Assembly: GCF_025854335.1 (NCBI RefSeq)
Contig: NZ_CP107716.1
Location: 1,047,001 to 1,111,000 of the forward strand
DNA: 64,000 bases
Direction of reading: 5' to 3'
Source of the DNA: Pelagibacterium flavum
Lineage (GTDB): Bacteria > Pseudomonadota > Alphaproteobacteria > Rhizobiales > Devosiaceae
Below, piece after piece: positions 1 to 8,400 of the stretch. The position numbers and the translations under genes are program-made. How positions within the stretch are numbered: the stretch's first letter is position 1; each line of letters begins with the position of its first letter. The notes below the pieces were generated by a model. The model ran no database searches and was not told the origin of the DNA. It saw only the letters and a program-made list of their open reading frames with translations.

Positions 1-1093
1 CTCGGCCCTGGCCGACCGCGATTATGAAACGCTCGCTCCGGCCCAATGGCCGGTGCCACGGTCCGGCAGAGGAGCAACGCGGTTTTTCGGTTCGGGAGGC
101 TTTTTCACGCCGGACGGCAAGGCTCGCATTCTTCCTCTCGCCCCTCCGCCCCCCAAGGATCGCGGGCCGGGCCAATTGATCCTCAACACCGGCCGCGTGC
201 GCGACCATTGGCACACCATGACCCGCACGGGCCGCACGCCGCGCCTTTCAGCGCATTACGCGGAACCCTTCGCCGAAATTCATCCCCACGATGCCGAGCG
301 GCTTTCGATCCGCCGCACCCAGCTCGTCCGGCTCGAGAATGCCTACGGCACCGCTATCGTTCGCGCCCTCGTCACCGACCGGCAGCAGAAGGGCTCGGTC
401 TTTGTGCCCATGCACTGGACGGGGGAAACTGCCGTAACGGGCCGAGCGAATGCACTCCTTGGCCCGTTCACCGACCCGGTTTCCGGGCAACCGGCGCTCA
501 AGATGGGTCGGGTCAGCGCAACGCCGGTCGATGTGGCGCTCTATGGATTCCTCGTGAGCTGCCGCAAGCCCGATCTGAGCACGCTCGACTATTGGGCCGT
601 GGCACCGGCTCGGGAAGGCTGGCGCGCTGAAATCGCGTTCTTTGAGCGTCCCGAGGATATACTTGTCCAGGCCCGCGCCATTCTGGGTCTGCCTGCCAAC
701 GCTCAACTGACCACGAGCCTGGATGCCCGAACGGGCCGGATCAACCTTGTCCGCTTTGACGGCGATCGGCTCGATTGCGCGCTTTATCTTTCGCCCGACC
801 CGGTACTCGCCGCCCGCCAATGGATCATCGAACAATTCGCCGGAACACATGACACGCCAATCGCGCGGGCCAGGGTGCTCGCGGGTCGCCCAGGTGCCGA
901 TCAGCCCGATCCGGGACCGCTGGTCTGTTCGTGTTTTGGCGTCGGTGCCAACCAGATTGCCGATGCAGTCGTCGGCGGATGCGCCAGCGTGGCGGACATA
1001 GGCGATGCCCTGCAAGCGGGCACAAATTGCGGTTCCTGCCGCACAGAAATCGGGAGAATTATCGATGCAAATCGTCTCGCGGCAGCCGAGTAA
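1..1093 (+). CDS. nasA: Assimilatory nitrate reductase catalytic subunit, C-terminal part (5' end outside window)
   Basis: The open frame runs in from base 2 without a start codon, so this is the 3' part of a longer gene. The visible 363 residues look like the end of a molybdopterin-dependent nitrate reductase: an opening segment rich in D-Y-E-L-P-QWP type motifs, then the molydopterin-dinucleotide binding fold (AEPFAEIHPHDAERLSI, RDHWHTMTRTGR). The last 60 residues carry a BFD-like [2Fe-2S] domain with CSC and, about 40 residues on, CGSC, the four usual cysteine ligands; this tail is typical of NasA-type assimilatory enzymes and absent from periplasmic NapA. The enzyme reduces nitrate to nitrite in the cytoplasm. 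The next gene supplies siroheme for nitrite reductase and overlaps by 29 bases, which supports an assimilatory operon. Family assignment is firm; subtype is inferred. Confidence 0.9.
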   Translation, partial: SALADRDYETLAPAQWPVPRSGRGATRFFGSGGFFTPDGKARILPLAPPPPKDRGPGQLILNTGRVRDHWHTMTRTGRTPRLSAHYAEPFAEIHPHDAERLSIRRTQLVRLENAYGTAIVRALVTDRQQKGSVFVPMHWTGETAVTGRANALLGPFTDPVSGQPALKMGRVSATPVDVALYGFLVSCRKPDLSTLDYWAVAPAREGWRAEIAFFERPEDILVQARAILGLPANAQLTTSLDARTGRINLVRFDGDRLDCALYLSPDPVLAARQWIIEQFAGTHDTPIARARVLAGRPGADQPDPGPLVCSCFGVGANQIADAVVGGCASVADIGDALQAGTNCGSCRTEIGRIIDANRLAAAE

Positions 1094-2513
1094 GGCCGAA
1101 CCACCCCGGATGGCACGCCTCGACGTGCTTCCGGTTTTCTTCGATCTCAAGGGAAAAAAGGTGCTTGTTGCCGGTGGCGAAGAGCCTGCCGCCTGGAAGG
1201 CCGAATTGATGGCCGCCGCCGGTGCGAGAGTGAGCGTTTTTGCTGAACACTTCTGCGAGGAGATGGTCGCGCTCGAAGCGCGTGGAGCCATCCAGTTTGT
1301 ACAAGGCGATTGGCGGCAGGCGGACTGGGCTGGCCTGGCACTGGCCATAGGGGATTGTTCAGAGGAAGAAGCCGCCGAGTTTGTTGCAATGGCACGAGTG
1401 CATGGGGTGCCGGTCAATGTGATCGACAAGCCCGAGCATTGCCAGTTTCAGTTCGGCTCCATCGTCAACCGCTCTCCGCTCGTTGTCGGCATTTCCACCA
1501 GCGGAGCGGCGCCGATATTGGGTCAGGCGGTGCGCCGGCGTATCGAGACCCTGTTGCCCAAAACGCTTAGCGCATGGGCGCGGCTTGCACAGTCTGTGCG
1601 CTCTATTGTGCTGGATCGGCTCGCCGCCGGCGCGGAGCGCCGCGCTTTCTGGGAGCGGTTCACCGACCTGAGTTTTTCGGGCAAGGAGCCAGTTGGCGAC
1701 CCGGAGGCGATGATTGCCCACGCGTCGCGGGTACCCTCCGGGCGTGTCACCCTTGTGGGGGCTGGTCCGGGAGACGCGGAATATCTCACCCTCAAAGCCG
1801 TCCGCGCGCTGCAGTCCGCCGATGTGATCTTGTTTGACGATCTGGTTTCCGACGATGTTCTTGAACTGGCGCGCCGGGAGGCCAAGCGCATTCTCGTCGG
1901 GAAACGCGCTCGCCGGGCGAGTTGCCGTCAGGAAGATATAAATTCGATGATGGCCGACCTTGCCCGCAAGGGCCGGCATGTGGTGCGGCTCAAGTCCGGT
2001 GACCCAATGCTGTTCGGACGAGCCGGTGAAGAGATTGCCGCCCTTGAAGCGCAAAATATACCCGTCTCGGTGGTTCCGGGCATTTCGACTGCGTTTGCCC
2101 TTGCTGCCGAGTTGGGCATCTCGCTGACCCACCGCGATTGTGCGCAGTCGGTCCGGTTTGTGACCGGCCACGCCCGCAATGGTCAATTGCCCTCAAATCT
2201 TGATTGGCGGGCTTTATCCGATCCCGCGACAACTCATGTCTATTACATGTCGGGTGCGACAGCTCCCCAGATTGCCGAGAACCTGCTGGCTCGGGGCATG
2301 GACCCGGCCATGCCGGTGCTGATAGCGAGCAATGTCGGTCGTCCGGAGCGACAAATCGTGCGCTGCCGGCTCGATGGGCTCGCCGTGGAAATGAAGGGCC
2401 AGCACTTTTCCGGCCCGGTCATCACCGCAATCGGTCAAGCGTTCGGCCGGAGAAGGGCAGAGACTCCCAGGCTCGCAACGGCGTCTGAAGCGGTTGCCGC
2501 ATACGCCTCATAG
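1065..2513 (+). CDS. cysG: Siroheme synthase (precorrin-2 dehydrogenase/ferrochelatase fused to uroporphyrinogen-III C-methyltransferase)
   Basis: A 482-residue CysG-type fusion. Residues about 15-215 form the NAD-dependent precorrin-2 dehydrogenase/sirohydrochlorin ferrochelatase module (LPVFFDLKGKKVLVAGG, then NVIDKPEHCQFQFGSIVNR and ISTSGAAPILGQAVR). Residues about 225-465 are the SAM-dependent uroporphyrinogen-III methyltransferase (GRVTLVGAGPGDAEYLTLKA, VRLKSGDPMLFGRAGEE, VVPGISTAFA). The product is siroheme, cofactor of assimilatory nitrite and sulfite reductases. The ATG at 1065 is preferred because GGGAGA lies 7 bases upstream; a later ATG at 1110 is the alternative. It overlaps the end of the nitrate reductase gene, so translation is probably coupled. 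The glycine-rich NAD motif is slightly unusual (GGEEPAAWKAEL instead of GGGxxAxxK). Confidence 0.92.
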   Translation: MQIVSRQPSKAEPPRMARLDVLPVFFDLKGKKVLVAGGEEPAAWKAELMAAAGARVSVFAEHFCEEMVALEARGAIQFVQGDWRQADWAGLALAIGDCSEEEAAEFVAMARVHGVPVNVIDKPEHCQFQFGSIVNRSPLVVGISTSGAAPILGQAVRRRIETLLPKTLSAWARLAQSVRSIVLDRLAAGAERRAFWERFTDLSFSGKEPVGDPEAMIAHASRVPSGRVTLVGAGPGDAEYLTLKAVRALQSADVILFDDLVSDDVLELARREAKRILVGKRARRASCRQEDINSMMADLARKGRHVVRLKSGDPMLFGRAGEEIAALEAQNIPVSVVPGISTAFALAAELGISLTHRDCAQSVRFVTGHARNGQLPSNLDWRALSDPATTHVYYMSGATAPQIAENLLARGMDPAMPVLIASNVGRPERQIVRCRLDGLAVEMKGQHFSGPVITAIGQAFGRRRAETPRLATASEAVAAYAS

Positions 2514-2533
2514 GCATTTTGAAAATTACCGAC

Positions 2534-2566
2534 TTGACGACACCTAGTTATGTTTCATAACATAAT
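2534..2566 (+). promoter_or_regulatory. Predicted promoter with perfect palindromic operator of the hydroxycinnamate operon
   Basis: TTGACG (2534-2539) and TAACAT (2558-2563) are spaced 18 bases apart and could be -35 and -10 boxes. Overlapping the -10 is a perfect inverted repeat, TTATGTTTCATAACATAA (2548-2565), 7-base arms around TCAT. It contains ATGT-N6-ACAT, close to the ATGT-N8-ACAT half-site arrangement described for PadR-type phenolic-acid repressors; MarR-type repressors of hydroxycinnamate operons also use such palindromes. Which regulator binds is inference. Confidence 0.6.
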
Positions 2567-2584
2567 TCAACTGGGAGGTTGGCC

Positions 2585-4447
2585 ATGTCAAATCTATCGA
2601 CGCCCATTCGCGAGGTCAGGATGGGCCAAATGTCGGCGCGAGCCGAACGGGCGCAGGACGGAATTGTTCATGTGCGTTCGAGTGAGCAGTTGGCTCCCTA
2701 TTCGCGCTCCATCCCCGACGCCATCGCGCAATGGGCGGAAAAAACTCCCGATGCACTCATGGTTGCAGATCGCAACAGCGATACGGGCGACTGGCGCAAG
2801 TTGAGCTATGCGCAGGTCATGGCGGCCATCAAGCCGCTTGGCCAGGCGCTTCTTGATGCGGGGCTGTCGCAGGACCGTCCGCTGATGATCCTGTCGGGCA
2901 ATGAAATCGAACATCTCCTGCTTGGGCTGGCCGCCATTTGGGTTGGCATTCCCTACGCGCCGATTTCGCCGGCCTACTCGCTGATCTCCACCGATTTTGG
3001 CAAGCTCAAGCATATCGCCGGGCTCCTCACCCCCGGAATGATATATGCGTCCGATGGCGAGAAATTCGGGCCGGCCATCGAAGCGGTGTTCGGCGACAGT
3101 GTTCCTCTGGTGGTCAAATCCAATCCGCCATCGGGCCGTAACTCGCGTCTGTTTGATGATCTTGCAGCGACCGGTGTCACAGCAGCGGTGGCTCGGGCCC
3201 ACGACGCCGTTACGCCCGACACCATTGCCAAGATACTCTTTACCTCGGGCTCGACCGGCATGCCCAAGGGTGTCATCACCACCAACCGCATGATGACCTG
3301 CAATCAGGAGATGATCCGCACAGCCCTGGCGTTTCTCAAGGACGAACCGCCGGTGCTTTTGGACTGGATGCCCTGGAACCACGTTGCCGGCTCGAGTCAC
3401 AATACAGGCATCGCGTTTTACAATGGCGGCAGCTTTTATATCGATGACGGCCAGCCCACCCCCGCAAAAATCGGCAATACGCTGCGCAACCTACGTGATG
3501 TTCAGCCCACCATATATCTCACCGTACCCAAGGGGTACGAGTTCCTTGTGGCGGCGTTCGAAGAGGATCACGAGGTTCGGAGCAAGTTCTTCTCGCGCCT
3601 GAAATTGATGCAGTATGCGGGCGCCAGCCTGTCCCAGCATGTCTTTGACGGCATGGACAGGGCGGCGCGGGCCGAACTGGGTCAGCGGGTGATGATCATC
3701 ACCGGCTACGGCTCAACCGAAACCGCTCCCTTTGCCTTCACCACCACCTGGCCGGTTCAGGAGGCGGGACATATCGGGCTGCCGGCGGCGGGTATGGAAA
3801 TCAAGCTGGTGCCCAATGGCGACAAGATGGAGTTGCGGGTCAAAGGCCCCAATGTCACGCCGGGCTATTGGCGCGACGAAGAAAAAACGCGCGAGGCCTT
3901 CGATGAGGAAGGGTTCTATAAAATCGGCGATGCCGTAAGACAGGCCGACGAAAATGATCTGTCCAAAGGCTTCGTTTTTGATGGGCGCGTGAGTGAAGAT
4001 TTCAAGCTCTCGACCGGCACCTGGGTCAATTTTGCCAGCGTGCGCAAATCGGTAGTCGAGGCGTGCGCGCCTCTGATCCGCGATGTGGTTGTGACCGGCG
4101 CGGACCGTAACCATCTGGGCGCGCTGATTTTTCCTGACTTTGAGGCCTGTGCGCGTTTTGCCGGTTTGCCGGCAGGGACGGATCCTGCACAGATTGCGGA
4201 ACATGCCAGCGTCAAGGACAAGTTTGCGGCTGATCTTGGAGCGCTGGCGAAACGTGCGACCGGCAGTTCCAATCATGTTGCCCGAGCGTATGTGATGACC
4301 GCGCTGCCCGATATCGACAAAGGCGAGGTTACTGACAAAGGGTCGATCAACCAGCGTGCCGTTCTGGCGGCCCGCAAGGATCTTGTCGAGGCCCTCTATG
4401 CCGAGCCGGTGCCGACCGGCGTTCTAGATCTGCCGAGAAAAGGATAA
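2585..4447 (+). CDS. fcs: Feruloyl-CoA synthetase-type acyl-CoA ligase
   Basis: A 620-residue AMP-forming ligase. The phosphate-binding loop LFTSGSTGMPKGV lies near residue 218, the A5-type motif GYGSTETAPFAF near 375, and the hinge GYWRDEEKTREAFDEEGFY near 425 followed by GD and DGRVSEDFKLSTGTWV. The DWMPWNHVAG stretch and the FKLSTGTWV region are characteristic of the feruloyl-CoA synthase subfamily. It would activate ferulate, coumarate or caffeate as CoA thioesters with ATP. The ATG at 2585 follows GGGAGG by 6 bases; a TTG two codons earlier is possible. It is the first gene of a five-gene operon ending at 7703, whose other products perform every step of side-chain beta-oxidation. Substrate range is inferred from subfamily and context. 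Confidence 0.85.
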   Translation: MSNLSTPIREVRMGQMSARAERAQDGIVHVRSSEQLAPYSRSIPDAIAQWAEKTPDALMVADRNSDTGDWRKLSYAQVMAAIKPLGQALLDAGLSQDRPLMILSGNEIEHLLLGLAAIWVGIPYAPISPAYSLISTDFGKLKHIAGLLTPGMIYASDGEKFGPAIEAVFGDSVPLVVKSNPPSGRNSRLFDDLAATGVTAAVARAHDAVTPDTIAKILFTSGSTGMPKGVITTNRMMTCNQEMIRTALAFLKDEPPVLLDWMPWNHVAGSSHNTGIAFYNGGSFYIDDGQPTPAKIGNTLRNLRDVQPTIYLTVPKGYEFLVAAFEEDHEVRSKFFSRLKLMQYAGASLSQHVFDGMDRAARAELGQRVMIITGYGSTETAPFAFTTTWPVQEAGHIGLPAAGMEIKLVPNGDKMELRVKGPNVTPGYWRDEEKTREAFDEEGFYKIGDAVRQADENDLSKGFVFDGRVSEDFKLSTGTWVNFASVRKSVVEACAPLIRDVVVTGADRNHLGALIFPDFEACARFAGLPAGTDPAQIAEHASVKDKFAADLGALAKRATGSSNHVARAYVMTALPDIDKGEVTDKGSINQRAVLAARKDLVEALYAEPVPTGVLDLPRKG

Positions 4448-4450
4448 TCC

Positions 4451-5692
4451 ATGACCAAGGGTTTGCGTCTTACATTCGAGGATGCCTGGCTGCTCGGCGG
4501 GGCTCGTACGCCGTTCGTTGATTATCGCGGCGCGCTTTCTGACATCTCGCCCATTGATCTAGGTATCAAGGCCGCACGCGCGGCTATCGAAAAAACAGGC
4601 GTCGCCGCTTCAGATATCGAAACGACGGTCGCCGGTTCCATGGCTCAGGCATCGTTTGATGCCTATGTCACGCCGCGCCATATCGGGCTCTATGCCGGCG
4701 CACCGACCGAGGCACCGGCCCATCTGGTGCAGCGCATTTGCGGCACCGGGCTTGAAGCCATCGCCCAGGCGGCCGATGCGGTCGCGTTGGGCCGCGTCAG
4801 TCTCGCGCTCGCGGCCGGTACGGAATCGATGAGTCGTAATCCCATCGCCGCCTATACGCATCGCAACGGCTTTGCCATGGGCAAGGTGGAGTTCAAGGAC
4901 TTCCTCTGGGAAGCGCTCTATGATCCTGCCGGATGTGTCACCATGGGCGACACCGCCGAAAACCTTGCCAAACAGTACGGCATCGAGCGTGAACGGGTCG
5001 ACCGCTTCGCTGTTCGCAGTTTCGAGCGGGCAATAGCGGCGCGCGATGGGGGATTGCTGGCCGAGGAAATTGTGCCCGTGGTCAGCGAGACATTCGAAAT
5101 CGAGGGGATCGATAAGCGATCCATCCGGTTGCCGCGCGGCGTTGAACAGGTGGATACCGACAGCCATATCCGGCCCTCGCCCTACGAGATCCTTTCCAAA
5201 CTGCGCCCGGCGTTCGGGGGTGTTCAGACAGGCGGCAATTCGTCCGCCATCGTCGATGGCGCCGGTGCGGTGCTTCTAGCGTCTTCGGACTATGCAAAAT
5301 CCCATAGGCTCACGCCCAAGGCACGCATTCTCGCCTCTGCGGCGGTCGGTGTGCCGCCCCAGATCATGGGTATCGGTCCGGCGCCTGCCATTCGCGCCGT
5401 GCTCGAAGCGAGCGGGCTGACGCTGGATCAGATCGGTCGCGTCGAGATCAACGAAGCGTTCGGGGCGCAGATCCTGGCCTGTGTCGATGAGTTGGGCCTC
5501 GATGAGGACAAGCTCAACGTCAATGGTGGTGCAATCGCCATTGGCCACCCGCTGGGTGCTACGGGCATTCGGCTCGCGCTCACGCTGGCTCATGAACTGG
5601 AGCGTTCGGGCGAACGTTATGGCATCGCTTCGGCCTGCATTGGTGGCGGGCAGGGCATTGCGGTTCTCATCGAAAACCCGAAGGCTGGCTGA
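4451..5692 (+). CDS. 3-ketoacyl-CoA thiolase (beta-oxidation of aromatic side chain)
   Basis: A 413-residue thiolase with all three catalytic positions: Cys97 in QRICGTG, His366 in AIGHPLGATG and Cys396 in ACIGGGQG. It sits three bases after the ligase gene, behind AAAGGA, and overlaps the next gene by one base (TGATG). Thiolases cleave 3-ketoacyl-CoA with free CoA, giving acetyl-CoA and a shortened acyl-CoA; here the expected substrate is a 3-keto-3-arylpropionyl-CoA formed from the ligase product, yielding a benzoyl-type CoA. The presence of a thiolase argues for the beta-oxidative rather than the retro-aldol (vanillin-forming) route. A general fatty-acid or acetoacetyl-CoA role cannot be excluded. 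Confidence 0.85.
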   Translation: MTKGLRLTFEDAWLLGGARTPFVDYRGALSDISPIDLGIKAARAAIEKTGVAASDIETTVAGSMAQASFDAYVTPRHIGLYAGAPTEAPAHLVQRICGTGLEAIAQAADAVALGRVSLALAAGTESMSRNPIAAYTHRNGFAMGKVEFKDFLWEALYDPAGCVTMGDTAENLAKQYGIERERVDRFAVRSFERAIAARDGGLLAEEIVPVVSETFEIEGIDKRSIRLPRGVEQVDTDSHIRPSPYEILSKLRPAFGGVQTGGNSSAIVDGAGAVLLASSDYAKSHRLTPKARILASAAVGVPPQIMGIGPAPAIRAVLEASGLTLDQIGRVEINEAFGAQILACVDELGLDEDKLNVNGGAIAIGHPLGATGIRLALTLAHELERSGERYGIASACIGGGQGIAVLIENPKAG

Positions 5693-6453
5693 TGGACATC
5701 GCGGGAAAAACAGCAATTGTCACCGGCGGCGCCTCGGGGCTCGGCGCGGCGACGGCCAAGGCTCTGGCTGCGGCGGGCGCGAAAGTCGCCATATTCGACC
5801 GCGATGCGGAGAAGGGTGCCATCATCGCCACCGAGATCGGCGGGCGGTTTTTCTCCTGCGACGTTGCGGATGCAGCAAGCGCTGGGGCCGCGATTGCCGA
5901 CGCGATCGCCGCGCTCGGTACGCCGTCGGTTCTGGTCAATTGCGCGGGCATCGGCACGGCGTCCCGGATTGTCGGCCGCGACGGTCCGATGCCGCTCGAT
6001 GCGTTCGAGCGGGTGATCCGGGTCAATCTTGTGGGCAGTTTCAACATGATGCGGCTGGCAGCCGATGCCATGCAGGAGCTAGAGCCCGATGCAAATGGCC
6101 AGCGCGGCGTCGTGATCTCCACGGCCTCGGTCGCTGCCTTTGAAGGGCAGATCGGGCAGGCGGCTTATGCGGCGTCGAAGGGTGGCATCGTTTCCTTGAC
6201 GCTGCCGGCGGCGCGTGAGTTCGCCCGGTTCGGGGTGCGTGTTCTGGCTGTCGCGCCGGGGCTGTTCCTCACGCCTCTGCTGGAAGAATTGCCCGCCGAG
6301 GCGTTGGATGCGCTGGGGCAATCCATTCCCAATCCGGCTCGACTGGGCAAGCCTGAGGAATTCGCCGATCTGGTTCTGGCAATGGTAGGCAATGACTATT
6401 TGAACGGCGAAGTCGTGCGGCTGGACGGTGCGCTGCGCATGGCGCCGAAATAG
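5692..6453 (+). CDS. Short-chain dehydrogenase, 3-hydroxyacyl-CoA dehydrogenase type 2 (HSD10-like)
   Basis: A 253-residue classical SDR. The NAD-binding GGASGLG motif is at residues 12-18, NCAG at 83-86, and the catalytic set is Ser146, Tyr159 and Lys163 in TASVAAFEGQIGQAAYAASK, a signature typical of the HSD10/type-2 3-hydroxyacyl-CoA dehydrogenases. An aspartate after the second beta strand (FDRD) favours NAD over NADP. The expected reaction is oxidation of a 3-hydroxy-3-arylpropionyl-CoA to the 3-keto form ahead of the thiolase. Its start codon overlaps the thiolase stop (TGATG), so expression is translationally coupled. Confidence 0.88.
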   Translation: MDIAGKTAIVTGGASGLGAATAKALAAAGAKVAIFDRDAEKGAIIATEIGGRFFSCDVADAASAGAAIADAIAALGTPSVLVNCAGIGTASRIVGRDGPMPLDAFERVIRVNLVGSFNMMRLAADAMQELEPDANGQRGVVISTASVAAFEGQIGQAAYAASKGGIVSLTLPAAREFARFGVRVLAVAPGLFLTPLLEELPAEALDALGQSIPNPARLGKPEEFADLVLAMVGNDYLNGEVVRLDGALRMAPK

Positions 6454-6462
6454 GACAGGTCC

Positions 6463-6879
6463 ATGTTTTCCAACATCACACGCATCGAAATCCAGTTCGG
6501 CGATTGCGACCCGGCAGGCATCGTCTACTACCCCAATTATTTCCGCTTCTTCGACAATGCGACGGCGGCCCTGCTGTCGGCCGCTTTCAAGATGCACAAG
6601 CGTCACTGGATCGCCAAGTACGGTATTGCGGGCATTCCGATGGTCGATACGGGCGCGAAATTTTCCAGGCCTTCCCGCTTCGGAGATGTAGTCGAGATTC
6701 GCTCGGAAATAACGGCGCTGGGGCGTTCGAGCTTCGGCGTGCGCCATCTCCTCTACAATGAAGGCGAGATCGCCATCGAAGCGCATGAAAAACGCGTCTG
6801 GGTCGGCCGCGACCCTGACGATAGCGAAAAGATCGTATCGCTGCCGATACCCGATGATGTACGCGCGGTGCTCGGCTAA
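6463..6879 (+). CDS. Acyl-CoA thioesterase of the 4-hydroxybenzoyl-CoA thioesterase family
   Basis: A 138-residue single hot-dog domain protein. The N-terminal motif FGDCDPAGIVYYPNYFRFFD is the signature of the Pseudomonas-type 4-hydroxybenzoyl-CoA thioesterase clade, with the catalytic aspartate at residue 16. It lies 10 bases after the dehydrogenase gene. In this operon it would release a free aromatic acid, such as 4-hydroxybenzoate or vanillate, from the thiolase product and recycle CoA. Hydrolysis of the ketoacyl-CoA intermediate instead is an alternative known from related pathways. Confidence 0.85.
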   Translation: MFSNITRIEIQFGDCDPAGIVYYPNYFRFFDNATAALLSAAFKMHKRHWIAKYGIAGIPMVDTGAKFSRPSRFGDVVEIRSEITALGRSSFGVRHLLYNEGEIAIEAHEKRVWVGRDPDDSEKIVSLPIPDDVRAVLG

Positions 6880-6929
6880 GCCGGCACAAACAAACACCGA
6901 TTTGAACACCAGGCCCGAAGGGAAAGATT

Positions 6930-7703
6930 ATGGCTCAGGACACGGATGTGCTCTCGATTGACCGCAAGGGCACCATTGTCCACCTGACGCTCAATCGCCC
7001 CGAAAAGCGTAACGCGCTCAACGATGCGACGATCGCCGCGCTCGATGCGTTCTTTTCGAACGTTCCCGATGCGGCGCGCGCCATCGTTATCGGTGGGGCG
7101 GGGGGGCATTTCTCCTCGGGCCTCGATCTTTCCGAACAGGTGCGTCGTGAGCCGCTCGAGGTCATGGCCCATTCGCGCAACTGGCATCGGGTCATGGAGA
7201 GTATCCAATACGCTCGCGTGCCGGTGGTTGCCGCCCTGAATGGCGCGGTGATGGGCGGTGGTCTCGAACTGGCTGCGGCCTGTCATGTCCGGGTTGCCGA
7301 GGAAAACGTACAGTTCCGCATGCCCGAAGGTATGCGCGGAATTTTCGTTGGCGGCGGTGGCTCGGTGCGGATCGCAAAGCTCATCGGGGATGATCGTCTG
7401 ATGGAAATGATGCTGACCGGACGCATCTATTCGAGCGCGGAGGGTGAGCGGATCGGTCTCGCCCATTACGCCCTTTCCGAGGGTAGTGCCATCGACAAAG
7501 CGTTCGAGTTGGCCGAGCGGATCGCCGAAAATTCTCCCACGATCAACCAATTCATCATCCACGCCATGTCCCGCATTTCCACCATGCCGCCCGAGGCAGG
7601 GCTTTATGCGGAGAGTCTTGCTGCGGCGCTGAGCCAGACGGGGCCGGACGCTGAAGAAGGCCTCAACGCGTTTCTTCAGAAGCGCAAGCCGGTGTTCCGA
7701 TAG
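6930..7703 (+). CDS. Enoyl-CoA hydratase/isomerase (crotonase family), probable hydroxycinnamoyl-CoA hydratase
   Basis: A 257-residue crotonase. The oxyanion-hole segments GGHFSSGLDLS (residues 58-68) and GAVMGGGLEL (105-114) are intact, and both catalytic glutamates of true hydratases are present, Glu113 and Glu133, exactly 20 apart as in rat crotonase. GGAAAG-like sequence (GAAGGGAAAG) precedes the ATG. As last enzyme gene of the operon it would add water across the side-chain double bond of feruloyl- or coumaroyl-CoA. The sequence could also belong to hydratase/lyases that release an aldehyde; the thiolase and dehydrogenase in the same operon make simple hydration more likely. Confidence 0.82.
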   Translation: MAQDTDVLSIDRKGTIVHLTLNRPEKRNALNDATIAALDAFFSNVPDAARAIVIGGAGGHFSSGLDLSEQVRREPLEVMAHSRNWHRVMESIQYARVPVVAALNGAVMGGGLELAAACHVRVAEENVQFRMPEGMRGIFVGGGGSVRIAKLIGDDRLMEMMLTGRIYSSAEGERIGLAHYALSEGSAIDKAFELAERIAENSPTINQFIIHAMSRISTMPPEAGLYAESLAAALSQTGPDAEEGLNAFLQKRKPVFR

Positions 7704-7744
7704 GGGAGCCGAGATGCTGGCCGGAATAAAATGACTGCTTTCCC

Positions 7745-7776
7745 TTGAATTTAAGATGCAGTCAAAATATATCTTA
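7745..7776 (+). promoter_or_regulatory. Predicted padR promoter with inverted-repeat operator
   Basis: TTGAAT (7745-7750) and TATATC (7768-7773) are 17 bases apart. A perfect inverted repeat TAAGAT/ATCTTA (7752-7757 and 7771-7776, 13-base spacer) covers the interval and overlaps the -10, an arrangement that fits autorepression by the PadR protein encoded immediately downstream. Confidence 0.55.
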
Positions 7777-7801
7777 CTCCTAACTGAACAGGAGTTTGAA
7801 A

Positions 7802-8338
7802 ATGCGTGAGCATGATTTTGGCAGACGTGGTTCCTTTGGCCGTGGCGGGCCTTCCCCCGAGCGCCTGCGTGGGCGCCGTGGCCGGGTATTTGATTCCGCC
7901 GAACTGCAGTTGGTGGTGCTTGATCTCATCACCGACCAACCCCGGCACGGCTATGAGTTGATCCGTGAGATCGAGGCGCTGTCGGGCGGGCTCTATGCCC
8001 CCAGCCCCGGCATGATCTATCCAACGCTGTCTCTGCTGCTCGAAATGGGCCTCGTGGAGGAAGTCAGCACCGATGGAGCCCGCAAGAGCTTTGCGATCAC
8101 CGAAGCGGGCAAGGCCCATCTGGCTGAAAACGAAAAGCCGCTTGCCGCCGCGCGTTCTCGGCTGGCGGCGTTGGCCGAAGCCAAGGATCGTGCCGATCCG
8201 GCGCCGCTGCGGCGCGCCATGGGCAATTTGCGCGAAGTGCTGATCATTGCATCGCGCAAGCCAGGGTTTGACGAGAAGAAGATTCTCGAGAGTGCCCGAT
8301 TGATCGACGAGTTGGCAGGAACGATCGAGCGCCTGTAG
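7802..8338 (+). CDS. PadR-family transcriptional regulator
   Basis: A 178-residue protein with a Gly/Arg-rich N-terminal extension (residues 1-29) and a PadR winged helix at about 30-105 (LVVLDLITDQPRHGYELIREIE, then PSPGMIYPTLSLLLEMGLVEE and RKSFAITEAGK). The C-terminal 75 residues form the dimerisation helix region. AGGAG precedes the ATG at 7802 by 7 bases. It has its own promoter with an inverted repeat, but lies directly behind the hydroxycinnamate operon on the same strand. Classical PadR controls phenolic-acid stress genes; this N-terminally extended type is also common near other systems, so control of the upstream operon is a hypothesis. Confidence 0.85.
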   Translation: MREHDFGRRGSFGRGGPSPERLRGRRGRVFDSAELQLVVLDLITDQPRHGYELIREIEALSGGLYAPSPGMIYPTLSLLLEMGLVEEVSTDGARKSFAITEAGKAHLAENEKPLAAARSRLAALAEAKDRADPAPLRRAMGNLREVLIIASRKPGFDEKKILESARLIDELAGTIERL

Positions 8339-8351
8339 GGGCTTGAGTTCG

Positions 8352-8399
8352 GGAGCACTGTGGGGCACACCCATTATGTCTGTGATCGATGGGTGCTCC
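8352..8399 (+). promoter_or_regulatory. Overlapping inverted repeats at the glycerate kinase start
   Basis: Two mutually exclusive hairpins share bases: CACCCAT (8368-8374) pairs with ATGGGTG (8389-8395), and GGAGCAC (8352-8358) pairs with GTGCTCC (8393-8399). The first includes an ATG at 8389; the second ends one base before the ATG at 8401. No U-tract follows, so a terminator is unlikely; an operator or a translation-controlling structure is possible. Confidence 0.35.
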
Positions 8400-8400
8400 A

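Noticed and set aside
6930..7703. Hydroxycinnamoyl-CoA hydratase/lyase (vanillin-forming) identity for the crotonase
   Set aside because: No vanillin dehydrogenase is present, and a dehydrogenase and thiolase suited to beta-oxidation share the operon; both hydratase glutamates are present, so hydratase is preferred.
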